DNA of 46,521 nucleotides from Bacilli bacterium (GTDB lineage Bacteria > Bacillota > Bacilli > Bacillales > Amphibacillaceae): contig DUPD01000080.1 of assembly GCA_012838505.1 (NCBI GenBank), positions 1 to 46,521 on the forward strand, written 5' to 3'. The translations under genes and the position numbers were made by a program. This document shows, in pieces, positions 1 through 8,354 of the stretch (position 1 is its first letter; every line of letters starts with the position of its first letter). Below the pieces are notes generated by a model. The model was given only the letters and a program-made list of their open reading frames with translations. It was not told the DNA's origin and did not search any database.

Positions 1-28
1 GTGTGTTATAATAAGTCATATTGTTCAT

Positions 29-94
29 AAAAAAATCGCCCTTTCTTAACTGGTAGTGTGGTAACTCCATTTTACAAGAAAAGGCGATTTTTTT
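29..94. repeat. Long-loop inverted repeat at the left edge
   Basis: The arms AAAAAAATCGCC (29-40) and GGCGATTTTTTT (83-94) are perfectly complementary, and the pairing extends inward with one mismatch (41-47 with 76-82). The loop is about 28 bases. Either strand would give a stem followed by a U run, so it can act as a two-way terminator. The long loop is unusual for a plain terminator, and the end of a small mobile element is an alternative. No gene lies to its left inside the window. Confidence 0.5.
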
Positions 95-120
95 GAATAG
101 TTTTTTAAAAAATAATTATA

Positions 121-174
121 AAAAGGCTGTCACCGAAAATCAGTTTTTACTGACTTTCTGGACAGCCCCTTTTT
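121..174 (-). terminator. Terminator after ypiB
   Basis: An imperfect hairpin pairs the AAAAGGCTGTC side with GACAGCCCCTTTT, with a two-base bulge and a partly paired inner segment. Read on the minus strand it lies just downstream of the ypiB stop and runs into a T-rich stretch. It probably ends the ypiA-ypiB transcript. In B. subtilis ypiF and the qcrABC genes follow here; none is visible in the 187 bases available. Confidence 0.6.
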
Positions 175-187
175 AGTAAGAAAATCA

Positions 188-763
188 TTATTCATCCATA
201 ACCGAACTTTTCGCATCATAACTTGCTTTTAATTGGCTTAGCTTCTTAGTTAAGGTTATAAATTTAGTTTCATCTTGATGATCAAGTGCGTAATCAATTT
301 CTGTTAACAATTGCTTTTGTTCAGCCTTAAATAAAGTATAATCTAAAAATTCCTTGGCTAATTGTTTCTCTCTCTTTGTAATAAAAAAGTCATCTGGTAA
401 AAATGGATTATCTTCTAACACCGCATTATACTCAGCATTTTGATGAGAATTCTTAAACGAGAGCTGAATATAGATTGGTTCATGACGATTTAACCGGATA
501 TCGTGGAATGATTTTTCCGCATCAGTTGTGACGATATGATCTTTATAAAATCGAAACGCAACTTCTTCAGAGCATTGGGCTGAAATAATCATCCCTCTCG
601 GACAAAATCTTGCTTCTCTAATGAAATGCACATTAGACAATAAACTTTCATGATTAATTAAATAATTTAAAATCCAAACACTTTCTCGTTTCTTCAATTG
701 ATAATGCGTTAAAAACCAATTAATAAATGATTTCTTATCTTGAATCGATATCGATGTACTCAT
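188..763 (-). CDS. ypiB: YpiB family protein (UPF0302) with C-terminal IDEAL domain
   Basis: The 191-residue protein matches the YpiB/UPF0302 family in length and character. It has an N-terminal globular part with conserved segments such as RESVWILNYL near residue 26 and EARFCPRG near 50. The C-terminal segment (about 150-180, LLTEIDYALDHQDETKF) has the spacing of an IDEAL domain. Its biochemical role is not established. The ATG is preceded by a G-rich ribosome binding site. It lies 33 bases downstream of the TPR gene, the same ypiA-ypiB pairing seen in B. subtilis, so the two are probably cotranscribed from the promoter before ypiA. Confidence 0.88.
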   Translation of the reverse strand: MSTSISIQDKKSFINWFLTHYQLKKRESVWILNYLINHESLLSNVHFIREARFCPRGMIISAQCSEEVAFRFYKDHIVTTDAEKSFHDIRLNRHEPIYIQLSFKNSHQNAEYNAVLEDNPFLPDDFFITKREKQLAKEFLDYTLFKAEQKQLLTEIDYALDHQDETKFITLTKKLSQLKASYDAKSSVMDE

Positions 764-796
764 GTTAGCTTTCCCCCCTGTTCATTAGGAAAGTTG

Positions 797-2047
797 TTAA
801 TCTTTTAATCGGGCTAAATAACTTTCAATCTCAACATCACTTGGATCAATTGATAAGTAACGAGTAAAGATTTGTACGGCTTCTTCTCTCATACCCTCCT
901 CAACTAAAAAGTATCCATATGCTTTAAGAAAGTCACTATCGTCTTTGAAGTCATTGTAGGCCTCTTGATAATATTTTAGGGCTAAATCATAAGTCTCTTC
1001 TGCTTCATATGCTTTAGCGAGTTCCCATTTATAATATCCATCTTCTTCGCCTTGTTCTATAATATGAGTGAGCAAGTCAATTATTGCTTCAAAATCGTCC
1101 TCTTTGCGATAATTTTCAATTAGAAATAATATTCCAGCTTTATAACCCGGATCAATTGAGATCGCTTTTCGAGCTAAACGATAACTCTCATCATTTTGAC
1201 CGACTTTTCGAGCTAAACTTGCAGCTGTTAGCAATAACTCTTTGTTTAATGGATCGATTTCTAATCCTTTTTGAGTTGCTTGATAGCCTTGGTCAATCAA
1301 CCCTTCTTCTTGATAGGCTTCGGCTAAGTAATTATAAACTGATCCATATTCCGGATCTTGCTTCAATAATTCTTCCCATGTATGAATAGCAATGTCCATC
1401 CGATTCGCTTGATAAGCAATGAACCCATATCGGAAGAGTATTTCTGGATCATCAATTTCTACATCTTGATAATAGTCCAACGCTTCTTCAAACTCACCTA
1501 TCGCAGCTAAAGATTCTGCGATCCGTAAAGTGAGATCGACTTCAGCAATTTGATCATTTTGTTGGTGAATTTTTCGATAATTAAATAATGCATCGTCATA
1601 TTTACCTAAAGAAAATGCAAGTTCCGCTTGAGCAAAGTCAATTAGGACTTCATTAGGAGCCAATTGCTTTGCTTCAATTAGCTTCTGTTCAGCGACTTCG
1701 AATAGGCCTTGTGTTTGGTAGAGGTCAGCTGCAACCATCAGTGAAGCAATATATTCGTCACTTGATTGATCGATTGCTTCCAAATGATTTAGTGCCTGCT
1801 CATCATTTTCTAAATCAATATATATTTCAGCTAATACGAGTCTAATATCTGATTCGTCAGGGTAGTCTTCGAGTAGTGCCTCTAAAATAGATCGTGCATC
1901 ATCTAATAAGCCTAATTCAATAAAGAGATCAGCGATTGTAATTAAGTCATTATCACTAGCTTGCCTGACATAATCGCGTAATATACTGACTGCTTTTTTT
2001 ATTTCATCTTGTTCAATTAACTGGATTGCTTGATCTATTGGATTCAT
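797..2047 (-). CDS. ypiA: TPR-repeat protein YpiA
   Basis: A 416-residue, very acidic protein made almost wholly of tetratricopeptide repeats. About ten helical pairs can be followed, with repeated patterns such as AEAYQEEGLIDQGYQATQKG (around 238-257). No signal peptide or membrane segment is visible, so it should be cytosolic and act as a protein-interaction scaffold. Length and position next to ypiB match B. subtilis YpiA (about 423 residues). The ATG has an AAAGG-type ribosome binding site, and a good sigma-A promoter lies about 40 bases upstream. In B. subtilis aroA (aroE) is the direct neighbour; here about 2.4 kb of other genes intervene. Confidence 0.88.
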   Translation of the reverse strand: MNPIDQAIQLIEQDEIKKAVSILRDYVRQASDNDLITIADLFIELGLLDDARSILEALLEDYPDESDIRLVLAEIYIDLENDEQALNHLEAIDQSSDEYIASLMVAADLYQTQGLFEVAEQKLIEAKQLAPNEVLIDFAQAELAFSLGKYDDALFNYRKIHQQNDQIAEVDLTLRIAESLAAIGEFEEALDYYQDVEIDDPEILFRYGFIAYQANRMDIAIHTWEELLKQDPEYGSVYNYLAEAYQEEGLIDQGYQATQKGLEIDPLNKELLLTAASLARKVGQNDESYRLARKAISIDPGYKAGILFLIENYRKEDDFEAIIDLLTHIIEQGEEDGYYKWELAKAYEAEETYDLALKYYQEAYNDFKDDSDFLKAYGYFLVEEGMREEAVQIFTRYLSIDPSDVEIESYLARLKD

Positions 2048-2086
2048 TTAAACAACAACCTTTCAGGGAAACTTTAGAATAGCTTA

Positions 2087-2115
2087 ATCATAACGAAGTA
2101 TTGGAATGATTTCAA
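2087..2115 (-). promoter_or_regulatory. Sigma-A promoter of ypiA-ypiB
   Basis: On the minus strand TTGAAA (2115-2110) is followed after 17 bases by TATGAT (2092-2087). Each hexamer matches the sigma-A consensus at five of six positions. The predicted start point is about 30 bases upstream of the ypiA ATG. Confidence 0.65.
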
Positions 2116-2137
2116 TTTTGGAGAGTAGAAATTAAAA

Positions 2138-2168
2138 CATCATAGCTATTTATCCTGTAGCCACGATG
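2138..2168 (-). terminator. Terminator after the ParE-type remnant
   Basis: CATCATAGCTA (2138-2148) faces TAGCCACGATG (2158-2168). The arms pair throughout if two G-U pairs are allowed. On the minus strand the stem is followed by TTTTAATTT. It separates the accessory genes upstream from ypiA. Confidence 0.6.
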
Positions 2169-2229
2169 CTTAATATATTCTTAAAGTCATTTAGTGAGTC
2201 GGGTTATGACCATACCTTAATTAAATTTG

Positions 2230-2475
2230 TTAATTAATAATTTTTTTAAGTATTTGTATATAGTCTCTTGCACCGTGCAGTATTCTATAAATATACACAG
2301 TATTTCCAATAATACGATAAAAGGCTATATATGGCTCAGAAATAATCATTCGAAACTGGTAACGATTTAGTGAATCATCAATAACTTTAACACCAGATGA
2401 CGGAAATCTTTCAAGGATTTTAAAAGATTTAAACAGTTTGTTTAACGTCTCTTTTGCAACAAAAGGATCATCCAA
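2230..2475 (-). pseudogene. RelE/ParE-type toxin, 5'-truncated remnant
   Basis: The 81 codons keep the C-terminal three quarters of the RelE/ParE toxin fold: the LERFPSSG turn, the AFYRIIGNTVYIYRILHG strand pair and the closing ARDYIQILKK. The first strand and most of the first helix, about 20-25 residues in full-length relatives, are absent. The frame opens with a TTG inside the end of the upstream nucleotidyltransferase fragment, and a stop lies four codons above it. No antitoxin gene is adjacent. Full-length family members cleave mRNA or poison gyrase; this one is probably inactive, though a short product cannot be excluded. Confidence 0.7.
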
Positions 2476-2671
2476 TAATATCCATCACCAATTCAGGCTC
2501 TACTTCCCATCCTCTTCTATCGCCAGGGACATGGATGTCTAGATCTTGGGCTTGCCAGTCCTTATTTGTGATGATTTCCAAGCCGACTGAGCCCATTAAC
2601 AAGGGAACAATATCAAGCTCATTTAACTTTCTAGCAATGATTATAAATTCAGCAAACTTATTTTGATTCAT
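2468..2671 (-). pseudogene. Nucleotidyltransferase-like protein, 3'-truncated remnant
   Basis: The 67 codons, with a good GAGGTG ribosome binding site before the ATG, resemble the start of small nucleotidyltransferase-fold proteins. LLMGSVGLEIITN (around 24-36) is followed by the acidic pair in AQDLDIHVPGD (about 41-51). From memory such proteins run to about 150 residues or more; this frame stops at 67 and overlaps the ParE-type remnant by eight bases. The simplest reading is that one deletion removed the end of this gene and the start of the toxin gene. The family assignment rests on a short segment. Confidence 0.55.
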
Positions 2672-2725
2672 TTAAACACCTCTTTTAAGTTAGTATTTGA
2701 GGTTATTTTGCCCTTAAAGATTGAC

Positions 2726-3190
2726 CTAAAAATAATCCTCCATTAATTTTTTCATCCAGTACGGAACATCAACGTTTTCTCTTGTATCAAATTCAGTAAT
2801 GTAGGGTTTTATATCCAATACAGGAGTATTATTGTTTGCATCAAGCCCTCTTACTGTCAGAACATGATCTTGAATCGCTTCAATTTTAACAACTGAAATA
2901 CCGATCGGATTTGGACGGTACTTCGTTCTTTGTGCAAACACACCAACATTTGGCATATCCTTCCTATCTCGTGGTCTTTTGATCATCAGATCAGACTCAC
3001 TACTATTAAATTGGTTCATGAAAAAGACAATGATTGCATGAGAATATTCCTCTAACCTATATAAACCATCTTGAAATTCAGATTTAAGATGAACTTCAGA
3101 GATAACCTTGTTCCAATCAGTATAGTTTTTATCCTCGACTTCTGAATGAACAACACCAATTTGTTTTAAGAGAAAAGATGATTCGCTCAT
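2726..3190 (-). CDS. trmO: TrmO-type tRNA methyltransferase (TsaA/YaeB fold)
   Basis: The 154-residue protein has the hallmark TsaA/TrmO segment VGVFAQRTKYRPNPIGIS (about 88-105), the GLDANNNTPVLDIKPY strand-turn (about 124-139) and an N-terminal IGVVHSE strand. In Escherichia coli TrmO uses S-adenosylmethionine to N6-methylate the t6A at position 37 of threonine tRNAs. This protein is at the short end of the family and lacks the C-terminal extension of the E. coli enzyme, so the exact substrate is inferred. The ATG has an AAGGAG site. It lies in the accessory stretch between ypiA and aroA. Confidence 0.8.
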   Translation of the reverse strand: MSESSFLLKQIGVVHSEVEDKNYTDWNKVISEVHLKSEFQDGLYRLEEYSHAIIVFFMNQFNSSESDLMIKRPRDRKDMPNVGVFAQRTKYRPNPIGISVVKIEAIQDHVLTVRGLDANNNTPVLDIKPYITEFDTRENVDVPYWMKKLMEDYF

Positions 3191-3222
3191 ATAAATGCTC
3201 CTTAAGTAATTATTTAAAGAAC

Positions 3223-3786
3223 TCAGTTAGGGGCTATATTTTTTCGAACTATAGTATGATAAAAGTAAACAAGAAAAATGATCTTTAGCACTAACAAACT
3301 GACCATTAAAATCTTTGCTAACATTGGAATGTAGTCGAAGAAAGAAATGATTCCTGCAAAAATGAAGACAATTGTCATTGCGGTATTTAATTGATCTAAC
3401 TTCTTTACTGTAATCATATTGCTTTGATCGTCCTTTAACGTTTCGATTACAACATGAATGATATAGTAAATCATAAACATGCCCACTAGAACAGCGCCCA
3501 ATCCTGATAGGGCAATCATATAGCTAATCGTTGACGTTAGAGGCATCGTTAATGGAGAATGATCTGTTAAGTTCACTATGAAAAACAAGAGACTATGAAG
3601 AAACATCACGATTGCTAAAGGTTTAATTTTGGACAAGCCATCATGAGTCCTTTCAAGTTCTTTTACTCCAACAAAAATTGAAATATAACCTAATATATTA
3701 GTCAGATAATACATAGTGCCAAGTTCGACGAATTGAATATTTGTTTTTAGAAAAATAAATAGTAAACCAAAGAAAATAAGTTCCAT
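3223..3786 (-). CDS. Polytopic membrane protein, unrecognised
   Basis: I do not recognise this 187-residue protein. It is strongly hydrophobic with five or six likely membrane spans, near residues 2-13 (short), 24-41, 57-73, 85-115 (long, may be two), 133-150 and 155-178. One charged segment (about 116-130, LKDDQSNMITVKKLDQL) lies between spans. No catalytic motif is visible. The ATG is preceded by AAGGAG. It follows a second unknown membrane protein gene on the same strand after a 65-base gap, and trmO follows after 32 bases. B. subtilis has no counterpart at this place. Confidence 0.7.
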   Translation of the reverse strand: MELIFFGLLFIFLKTNIQFVELGTMYYLTNILGYISIFVGVKELERTHDGLSKIKPLAIVMFLHSLLFFIVNLTDHSPLTMPLTSTISYMIALSGLGAVLVGMFMIYYIIHVVIETLKDDQSNMITVKKLDQLNTAMTIVFIFAGIISFFDYIPMLAKILMVSLLVLKIIFLVYFYHTIVRKNIAPN

Positions 3787-3851
3787 TTATGATTGTGCTC
3801 CTTAAATTTTTAATAATAAAGTGTTTGATTGTCATTATATGAAAAAAATAT

Positions 3852-4304
3852 TTAAGCAGGTTGGTGATTTGTTTTTTTAAAATTGAGGATCAATAAGAAT
3901 AGATAAACCACTGAGACAATTAATGAGAACAACTGATAATTTAAATCAAATATCTGATTTAATCCAAACCATGGCGTGATGAATAGGAAGTAAGATGGGT
4001 ATTGAATCGCTGTCATTAACTCTAAAATAAGATGATTAGATAACGCGCCTTCAAACATTCCAATAACAAAAACAATCAGACCAGACAGAATACCTAAAAT
4101 TAAAGACAACTTAATGACCTTATCAAACTTACCGTTCTGCGGAGATTTGTTAATAAATATGAGAAATCCAAATAAGAATAATAACGTCGCAAGTAAATGT
4201 GAAATATTCATCATCGAATCAGGATGTTTCATTGATGGAAATAAATTTATTGAAAATGCAATTAAATATGTACCAATAACCAAGATTACCCACTTAAACT
4301 TCAT
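3852..4304 (-). CDS. Small polytopic membrane protein, unrecognised
   Basis: I do not recognise this 150-residue protein. It has an N-terminal hydrophobic segment (about 4-23) followed by probable spans near 31-50, 64-86, 97-113 and 122-142, and a basic tail (FKKTNHQPA). No family motif is evident. The ATG has a GAAGAGGGG-type ribosome binding site. It opens the accessory run on the minus strand, after the terminator of the aro operon, so its promoter should lie in the AT-rich gap at 4305-4414. Confidence 0.65.
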   Translation of the reverse strand: MKFKWVILVIGTYLIAFSINLFPSMKHPDSMMNISHLLATLLFLFGFLIFINKSPQNGKFDKVIKLSLILGILSGLIVFVIGMFEGALSNHLILELMTAIQYPSYFLFITPWFGLNQIFDLNYQLFSLIVSVVYLFLLILNFKKTNHQPA

Positions 4305-4414
4305 CCAATCCCCTCTTCCTTAACAATTATAATTGTCTAACAACCCATATTCCCGCTAATTAGATTATTTCTAACATCATTTGTAAAGTCAAGGTTAATT
4401 ATTAGATAAAAAGC

Positions 4415-4461
4415 AAAAACAATAGCTACAGATATTGGGTTACCTCGTAGCTATTGTTTTT
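4415..4461 (-). terminator. Terminator of the aro operon
   Basis: A perfect 15-base inverted repeat (AAAAACAATAGCTAC at 4415-4429 with 4447-4461) lies ten bases after the aroA stop. On the minus strand the GC-containing part of the stem ends in TTTTT. Confidence 0.85.
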
Positions 4462-4470
4462 AACTAATAA

Positions 4471-5772
4471 TTATTTAGCTTGCAATTTTTTTAGATCATC
4501 AAAAAATGTTGGATATGAAATATTAATGACATCTGGATCAACTAAAGTGACATTTTCTTGGCAAATAAGTGATGCAATGGCGATCATCATGCCTAAACGA
4601 TGGTCACCATCCGAACTTACTTCTCCACCGATTAATGGTGTTTTTCCTTCAATAATCATCCCATCATCGGTTCCTTCAACTTTAGCGCCAAGTGTATTTA
4701 AAATATCCACAACTGCAGTGATTCGGTCTGTTTCTTTATGTTTTAACTCTTCTGCATCTCGGATAATCGTTTTTCCACTAACTTGAGTTGCTAGGAGCGC
4801 GAGGATCGGAAACTCATCAATCATTCTCGGAATGACATCTCCATCAACTTCAACAGCGTTTAATTCAGCATATTTAACAGTAATGTCACCAATTGCTTCC
4901 TTACCAACTCGTTTAGTTTCTTTAATCATAAGATTAGCACCCATTTGATTTAGAACATCTAAAAGACCTGTTCGGGTCGGATTTAAACCGACATTTTTAA
5001 TCGTTATATGACTGTCTGGCACTAGTAATGCACCAACAATAAAGAAAGCTGCCGATGAAATATCACCTGGAACCTCAATCTCAGTTCCAGTTAACGGTTG
5101 TTTACCCTTAAGTGTAATCGTATTCCCATCGACAGTGATCTGACCACCAAATGCAGAGAGTAAATTCTCAGTATGATCACGTGTCTTTGTTGTTTCGATT
5201 ACTGTTGTTTCACCATCGGCTAGTAATCCCGCCAAGAGTACACCTGACTTTACTTGAGCACTTTTCATTGGTGGCTTAAAAGTAATTCCTGATAATGATT
5301 GACCTCGAACAGCAATCGGTAATAAATTACCATCGTCGCGACCGTCAATTTTAGCGCCCATCTTACGTAGTGGATCACGAACTCGATCCATTGGTCGTTT
5401 TGTTAATGATGGATCGCCGTAAATCGTCGTATGAAAAGGCAGTCCAGCTAACACGCCAAGCATCAGCCTAGCAGTCGTTCCAGAATTACCAAAATAGATC
5501 GGTTCTAACGGCTCTTTTAATCCGGCAATTCCTTCACTCTCAATCAAAACTTGATCATCTTGTTGGTCAATTTTTACCCCCATCGCTTGAAACGCTTTAA
5601 TTGTCATTAAACAATCTTCACCATTTAAAAAGCGAGTGATCTTCGTTTTGCCTTGAGCAAGTGATCCAAAAATAATTGCTCGATGTGAGATTGACTTATC
5701 CCCAGGTACGGAAAGGTCACCAGTTAAAGGTAAATCAATCGGTTTTAAGTTAATTTTCTTCAAAACGTTCAT
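4471..5772 (-). CDS. aroA: 3-phosphoshikimate 1-carboxyvinyltransferase (EPSP synthase)
   Basis: The enzyme joins shikimate 3-phosphate and phosphoenolpyruvate in the sixth step of the shikimate pathway. The 433 residues show the two-domain EPSP synthase pattern: SVPGDKSISHRAIIFGSL near residue 22, FGNSGTTARLMLGVLAG near 93, KRPMDRVRDPLRKMGAK near 125, and the catalytic-region DEFPILALLAT near 315. It corresponds to B. subtilis AroE. It is the last gene of the aro operon, three bases after tyrA. The ATG sits directly against its GGGG, so a TTG three codons later, nine bases from the same site, may be the real start. Confidence 0.95.
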   Translation of the reverse strand: MNVLKKINLKPIDLPLTGDLSVPGDKSISHRAIIFGSLAQGKTKITRFLNGEDCLMTIKAFQAMGVKIDQQDDQVLIESEGIAGLKEPLEPIYFGNSGTTARLMLGVLAGLPFHTTIYGDPSLTKRPMDRVRDPLRKMGAKIDGRDDGNLLPIAVRGQSLSGITFKPPMKSAQVKSGVLLAGLLADGETTVIETTKTRDHTENLLSAFGGQITVDGNTITLKGKQPLTGTEIEVPGDISSAAFFIVGALLVPDSHITIKNVGLNPTRTGLLDVLNQMGANLMIKETKRVGKEAIGDITVKYAELNAVEVDGDVIPRMIDEFPILALLATQVSGKTIIRDAEELKHKETDRITAVVDILNTLGAKVEGTDDGMIIEGKTPLIGGEVSSDGDHRLGMMIAIASLICQENVTLVDPDVINISYPTFFDDLKKLQAK

Positions 5773-5775
5773 CCC

Positions 5776-6876
5776 CTACTCTTCAATCATCGTTTCATAA
5801 CCATTTTTTATAAGCAAACGATGACTTGCTAATTGATCATCTTTAGAAACAAAACTAATTCGGAGCACACCAGTAATGCCTTCTCTTATTTCTAAAATTT
5901 CAATATTCTTAATACTAATTTCTTCATCAGCCAACAGCCCGATTACTTTTAAGATCGCACCAGGTTGGTCAAAGATATCGACGAATAAATCATAAAACGA
6001 AGGAATCGCGCCTTTCTTCGTCCGATCTAAACCATCACGGTATTCACGTGCTTCTGCTAAATAATGATAGATTGACACTTTATCATTTGTTTCTAGCAAG
6101 CCTTTTAAGTTTTTCATTTCATTAATCCAGTCTTCAAGCAGCTGAGCTAAAACTTTTTTGTTTTGAAAAAATATATCTTGCCACATACTCGGGTCACTTG
6201 AAGCAATTCGGGTAATATCACGAAAACCACCAGCTGCTAAACGTGGAATCTTATCATGTTTTTTTTGCCAAGTTTTTGCTTGCTGAACAAGTGAAGATGC
6301 AATTAAATGTGGAAAATGTGAGATCACACTCGTCATTTCATCATGTTCTTGTGCGTCTAGCGTTAAAAATTTAGCTTTTGTGTGAGCTAGTAAATCTGTT
6401 AATGTTGAGATTGCCGCTTGATCTGCTTTTTCAGTAGGTGTTAAAATGTAAATTGCATTTTCAAATAAATGAGCTTTCGCTGCTTCAATACCTTGTTTAT
6501 GCGATCCCGCCATTGGATGACCACCAACAAAAGTGACTTCTCCGACTTCAATTGATTCAGCTGTCTGCATAACGTTCGACTTAACGGAAGACACATCAGT
6601 TATCAAAATTGGTTTTTCAAATCTAAGCTGTTTAATCTGCTCTAGCAAATCAATTGTTTTCGAGACCGGTGCAGCTAAAATACAAATATCAACCGTCGTA
6701 ACCACTTGATTAAAATCAGTTGAGATTTCATCGACAATTTGTTTCTGAATCGCATAATTCAATGATTTTTGATTCACATCATAGCCGATTAGACGATGGT
6801 CAGTATTCTCTTTTAAATTTAATGCAAGTGATCCTCCAATCAAGCCTAGACCTGCGATTAAAATCCGTTTTGTCAT
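5776..6876 (-). CDS. tyrA: Prephenate dehydrogenase with C-terminal ACT domain
   Basis: It oxidises and decarboxylates prephenate to 4-hydroxyphenylpyruvate for tyrosine synthesis. The 366-residue protein begins with a dinucleotide-binding motif (GLGLIGGSLALNL, about 9-21), continues with GGHPMAGSHKQGIEAA (about 138-153), and has the family's helical dimerisation domain. The last 70 or so residues (DIFDQPGAILKVIGLLA onward) form an ACT domain, so feedback control by tyrosine is likely, as is known for B. subtilis TyrA. Its ATG overlaps the hisC stop by four bases (ATGA), implying coupled translation. Confidence 0.94.
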   Translation of the reverse strand: MTKRILIAGLGLIGGSLALNLKENTDHRLIGYDVNQKSLNYAIQKQIVDEISTDFNQVVTTVDICILAAPVSKTIDLLEQIKQLRFEKPILITDVSSVKSNVMQTAESIEVGEVTFVGGHPMAGSHKQGIEAAKAHLFENAIYILTPTEKADQAAISTLTDLLAHTKAKFLTLDAQEHDEMTSVISHFPHLIASSLVQQAKTWQKKHDKIPRLAAGGFRDITRIASSDPSMWQDIFFQNKKVLAQLLEDWINEMKNLKGLLETNDKVSIYHYLAEAREYRDGLDRTKKGAIPSFYDLFVDIFDQPGAILKVIGLLADEEISIKNIEILEIREGITGVLRISFVSKDDQLASHRLLIKNGYETMIEE

Positions 6877-7979
6877 TGATTTAGTTCACCTACTTGTTGA
6901 TCTAAAAACAGCTGAATTTTGTCTCTTAAAATTTGCATGTCATCCGCGTTGCCGATCGTTATCCGAACGCCATTTGGATGCCCAAGTGCTTCACCGGAGC
7001 GAACGATAAATCCTTGGGTCATTAAATAATTAAATAATGAATCACCTGAGACCGGTAATTTAACAAAAACAAAATTAGCTTCTGAATCGTAATAACTTAA
7101 ATTCATTTGATCCAAGGCATTCATAAAAGTTTGTCTATTTTTGATTGTTTCATTAACAGTATGTTCGATAAAATCTCGGTCTTGATAAGCAACAATAGCC
7201 GCTTGTTGAGCTAAGCGGGTCGTATTAAACGGTCCTCTAGCGATATTAAGTGCCTCACTTACTTCTAATTGAGCAATGCCATAACCAATCCTGAGACCGG
7301 CAAGGCCATAAACTTTTGAAAAAGTTCGAACAATCATTAAATTTGGATGTTTATGTAGCAAATCGATTGTGTTAACTTTTTTATCTGACTGTACATAATC
7401 CATATACGCCTCATCAACAACAACTAGCACATCACTCGGACAAGCTTGTAAAAATTGCTCTAAAGTCTGCTGGTCAATTAAACTGCCAGTCGGGTTATTC
7501 GGAGAACAGAGCCAAATAATCTTTGTCAAAGAATCAACAGCTTCTAGCATTGCTTCTAAATCATGCTCACCATCTACTAATGGAATTTCTTTTACCGTTG
7601 CTCCTTGAATGAGTGCATTATGTTTATACTGTGGAAATGTAGGGTTAGCTACAATCGTATTTGTACCTTCTGATAAATAAGTTCGGCAAATAATGTCAAT
7701 CACTTCATCAGCACCACAACCAAACACAAGTTGATCTGGATTAACTTTTAAATTTTCACTTAATAATTGACGTAACTCTGTTGCATACCCATCCGGATAG
7801 ATTTCAAAATGGTTCGCTGTCTCACGAACAACATCATCTACCTTCTTTGAATAGCCAAATGGGTTTTCATTAGAGGCAAGTTTAACAATTCGGTCAAGGT
7901 TAAATTCACGCTTAACCTCATCAACTTGTTTTCCAGGCTTATATGGCGACATTGATTTAAAAACACTTTTTGCTTTCAT
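6873..7979 (-). CDS. hisC: Histidinol-phosphate / aromatic amino acid aminotransferase
   Basis: A fold-type I PLP enzyme of 368 residues. CSPNNPTGSL (about 158-167) and the Schiff-base lysine in RTFSKVYGLAGLRIGYG (about 218-234) are both visible, with the EALGHPNGVRITIG segment near the end. In B. subtilis HisC serves both histidine synthesis and the last transamination of tyrosine and phenylalanine, and its place between aroH and tyrA fits the second role. In B. subtilis trpEDCFBA lies between aroH and hisC; here only 12 bases do. The ATG has GGGGGA eight bases upstream. Confidence 0.94.
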   Translation of the reverse strand: MKAKSVFKSMSPYKPGKQVDEVKREFNLDRIVKLASNENPFGYSKKVDDVVRETANHFEIYPDGYATELRQLLSENLKVNPDQLVFGCGADEVIDIICRTYLSEGTNTIVANPTFPQYKHNALIQGATVKEIPLVDGEHDLEAMLEAVDSLTKIIWLCSPNNPTGSLIDQQTLEQFLQACPSDVLVVVDEAYMDYVQSDKKVNTIDLLHKHPNLMIVRTFSKVYGLAGLRIGYGIAQLEVSEALNIARGPFNTTRLAQQAAIVAYQDRDFIEHTVNETIKNRQTFMNALDQMNLSYYDSEANFVFVKLPVSGDSLFNYLMTQGFIVRSGEALGHPNGVRITIGNADDMQILRDKIQLFLDQQVGELNQ

Positions 7980-7991
7980 AAATAAATCCCC

Positions 7992-8354
7992 CTATTTAAG
8001 TAAATCAGGTCTTAATTTGCGTGCTTCATAATGATAAATATGTTGGATATCTTCTTGTTCAATCGTTGTATTTACTGTCATCATAATCCGAATACAGCGT
8101 GGCAAACCATGCGGAACATTAATTTCTTGCATGCACATGACTGGTACATACGTCCAGCCAGGGAGTTCACGAATTGGTTTAGCTGGAAAAGCGGCATTCA
8201 GATCATCTGTTACGGTTACTAAAACAGAACTGACATCTGAAGCTGAAATTTTATTTTTCTCAATCATTTCTAAGACGAGTTCACGTGTATGATCGATGAT
8301 TTCTTTGTCTATATTTGCTTTTACTGTCGTAGCTCCTCTTATTCCTCTAATCAA
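7992..8354 (-). CDS. aroH: Chorismate mutase, AroH class
   Basis: It converts chorismate to prephenate. The protein is the small trimeric AroH type: IRGIRGATTV at the start, VTVTDDLNAAFPAKPIRE in the middle, VPVMCMQE, CIRIMMTVNT and LRPDLLK at the end all match B. subtilis AroH. I chose the TTG at 8354, which places the start exactly where the family starts, has AGGAG ten bases upstream and overlaps the aroB stop (TTGA). It gives 120 residues. An upstream ATG at 8390 is in frame but has no ribosome binding site and would add 12 residues absent from the family. Confidence 0.92.
   Translation of the reverse strand: MIRGIRGATTVKANIDKEIIDHTRELVLEMIEKNKISASDVSSVLVTVTDDLNAAFPAKPIRELPGWTYVPVMCMQEINVPHGLPRCIRIMMTVNTTIEQEDIQHIYHYEARKLRPDLLK

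Noticed and set aside
29-174. CRISPR-like or tandem repeat at the left edge
   Set aside because: The two hairpins differ in sequence and there is no periodic repeat; they fit terminators or an element end.
1084-1389. Plus-strand open frame of 101 codons inside ypiA
   Set aside because: It is antisense to a clear TPR gene, has no ribosome binding site, and its composition reflects the complement of TPR codons.
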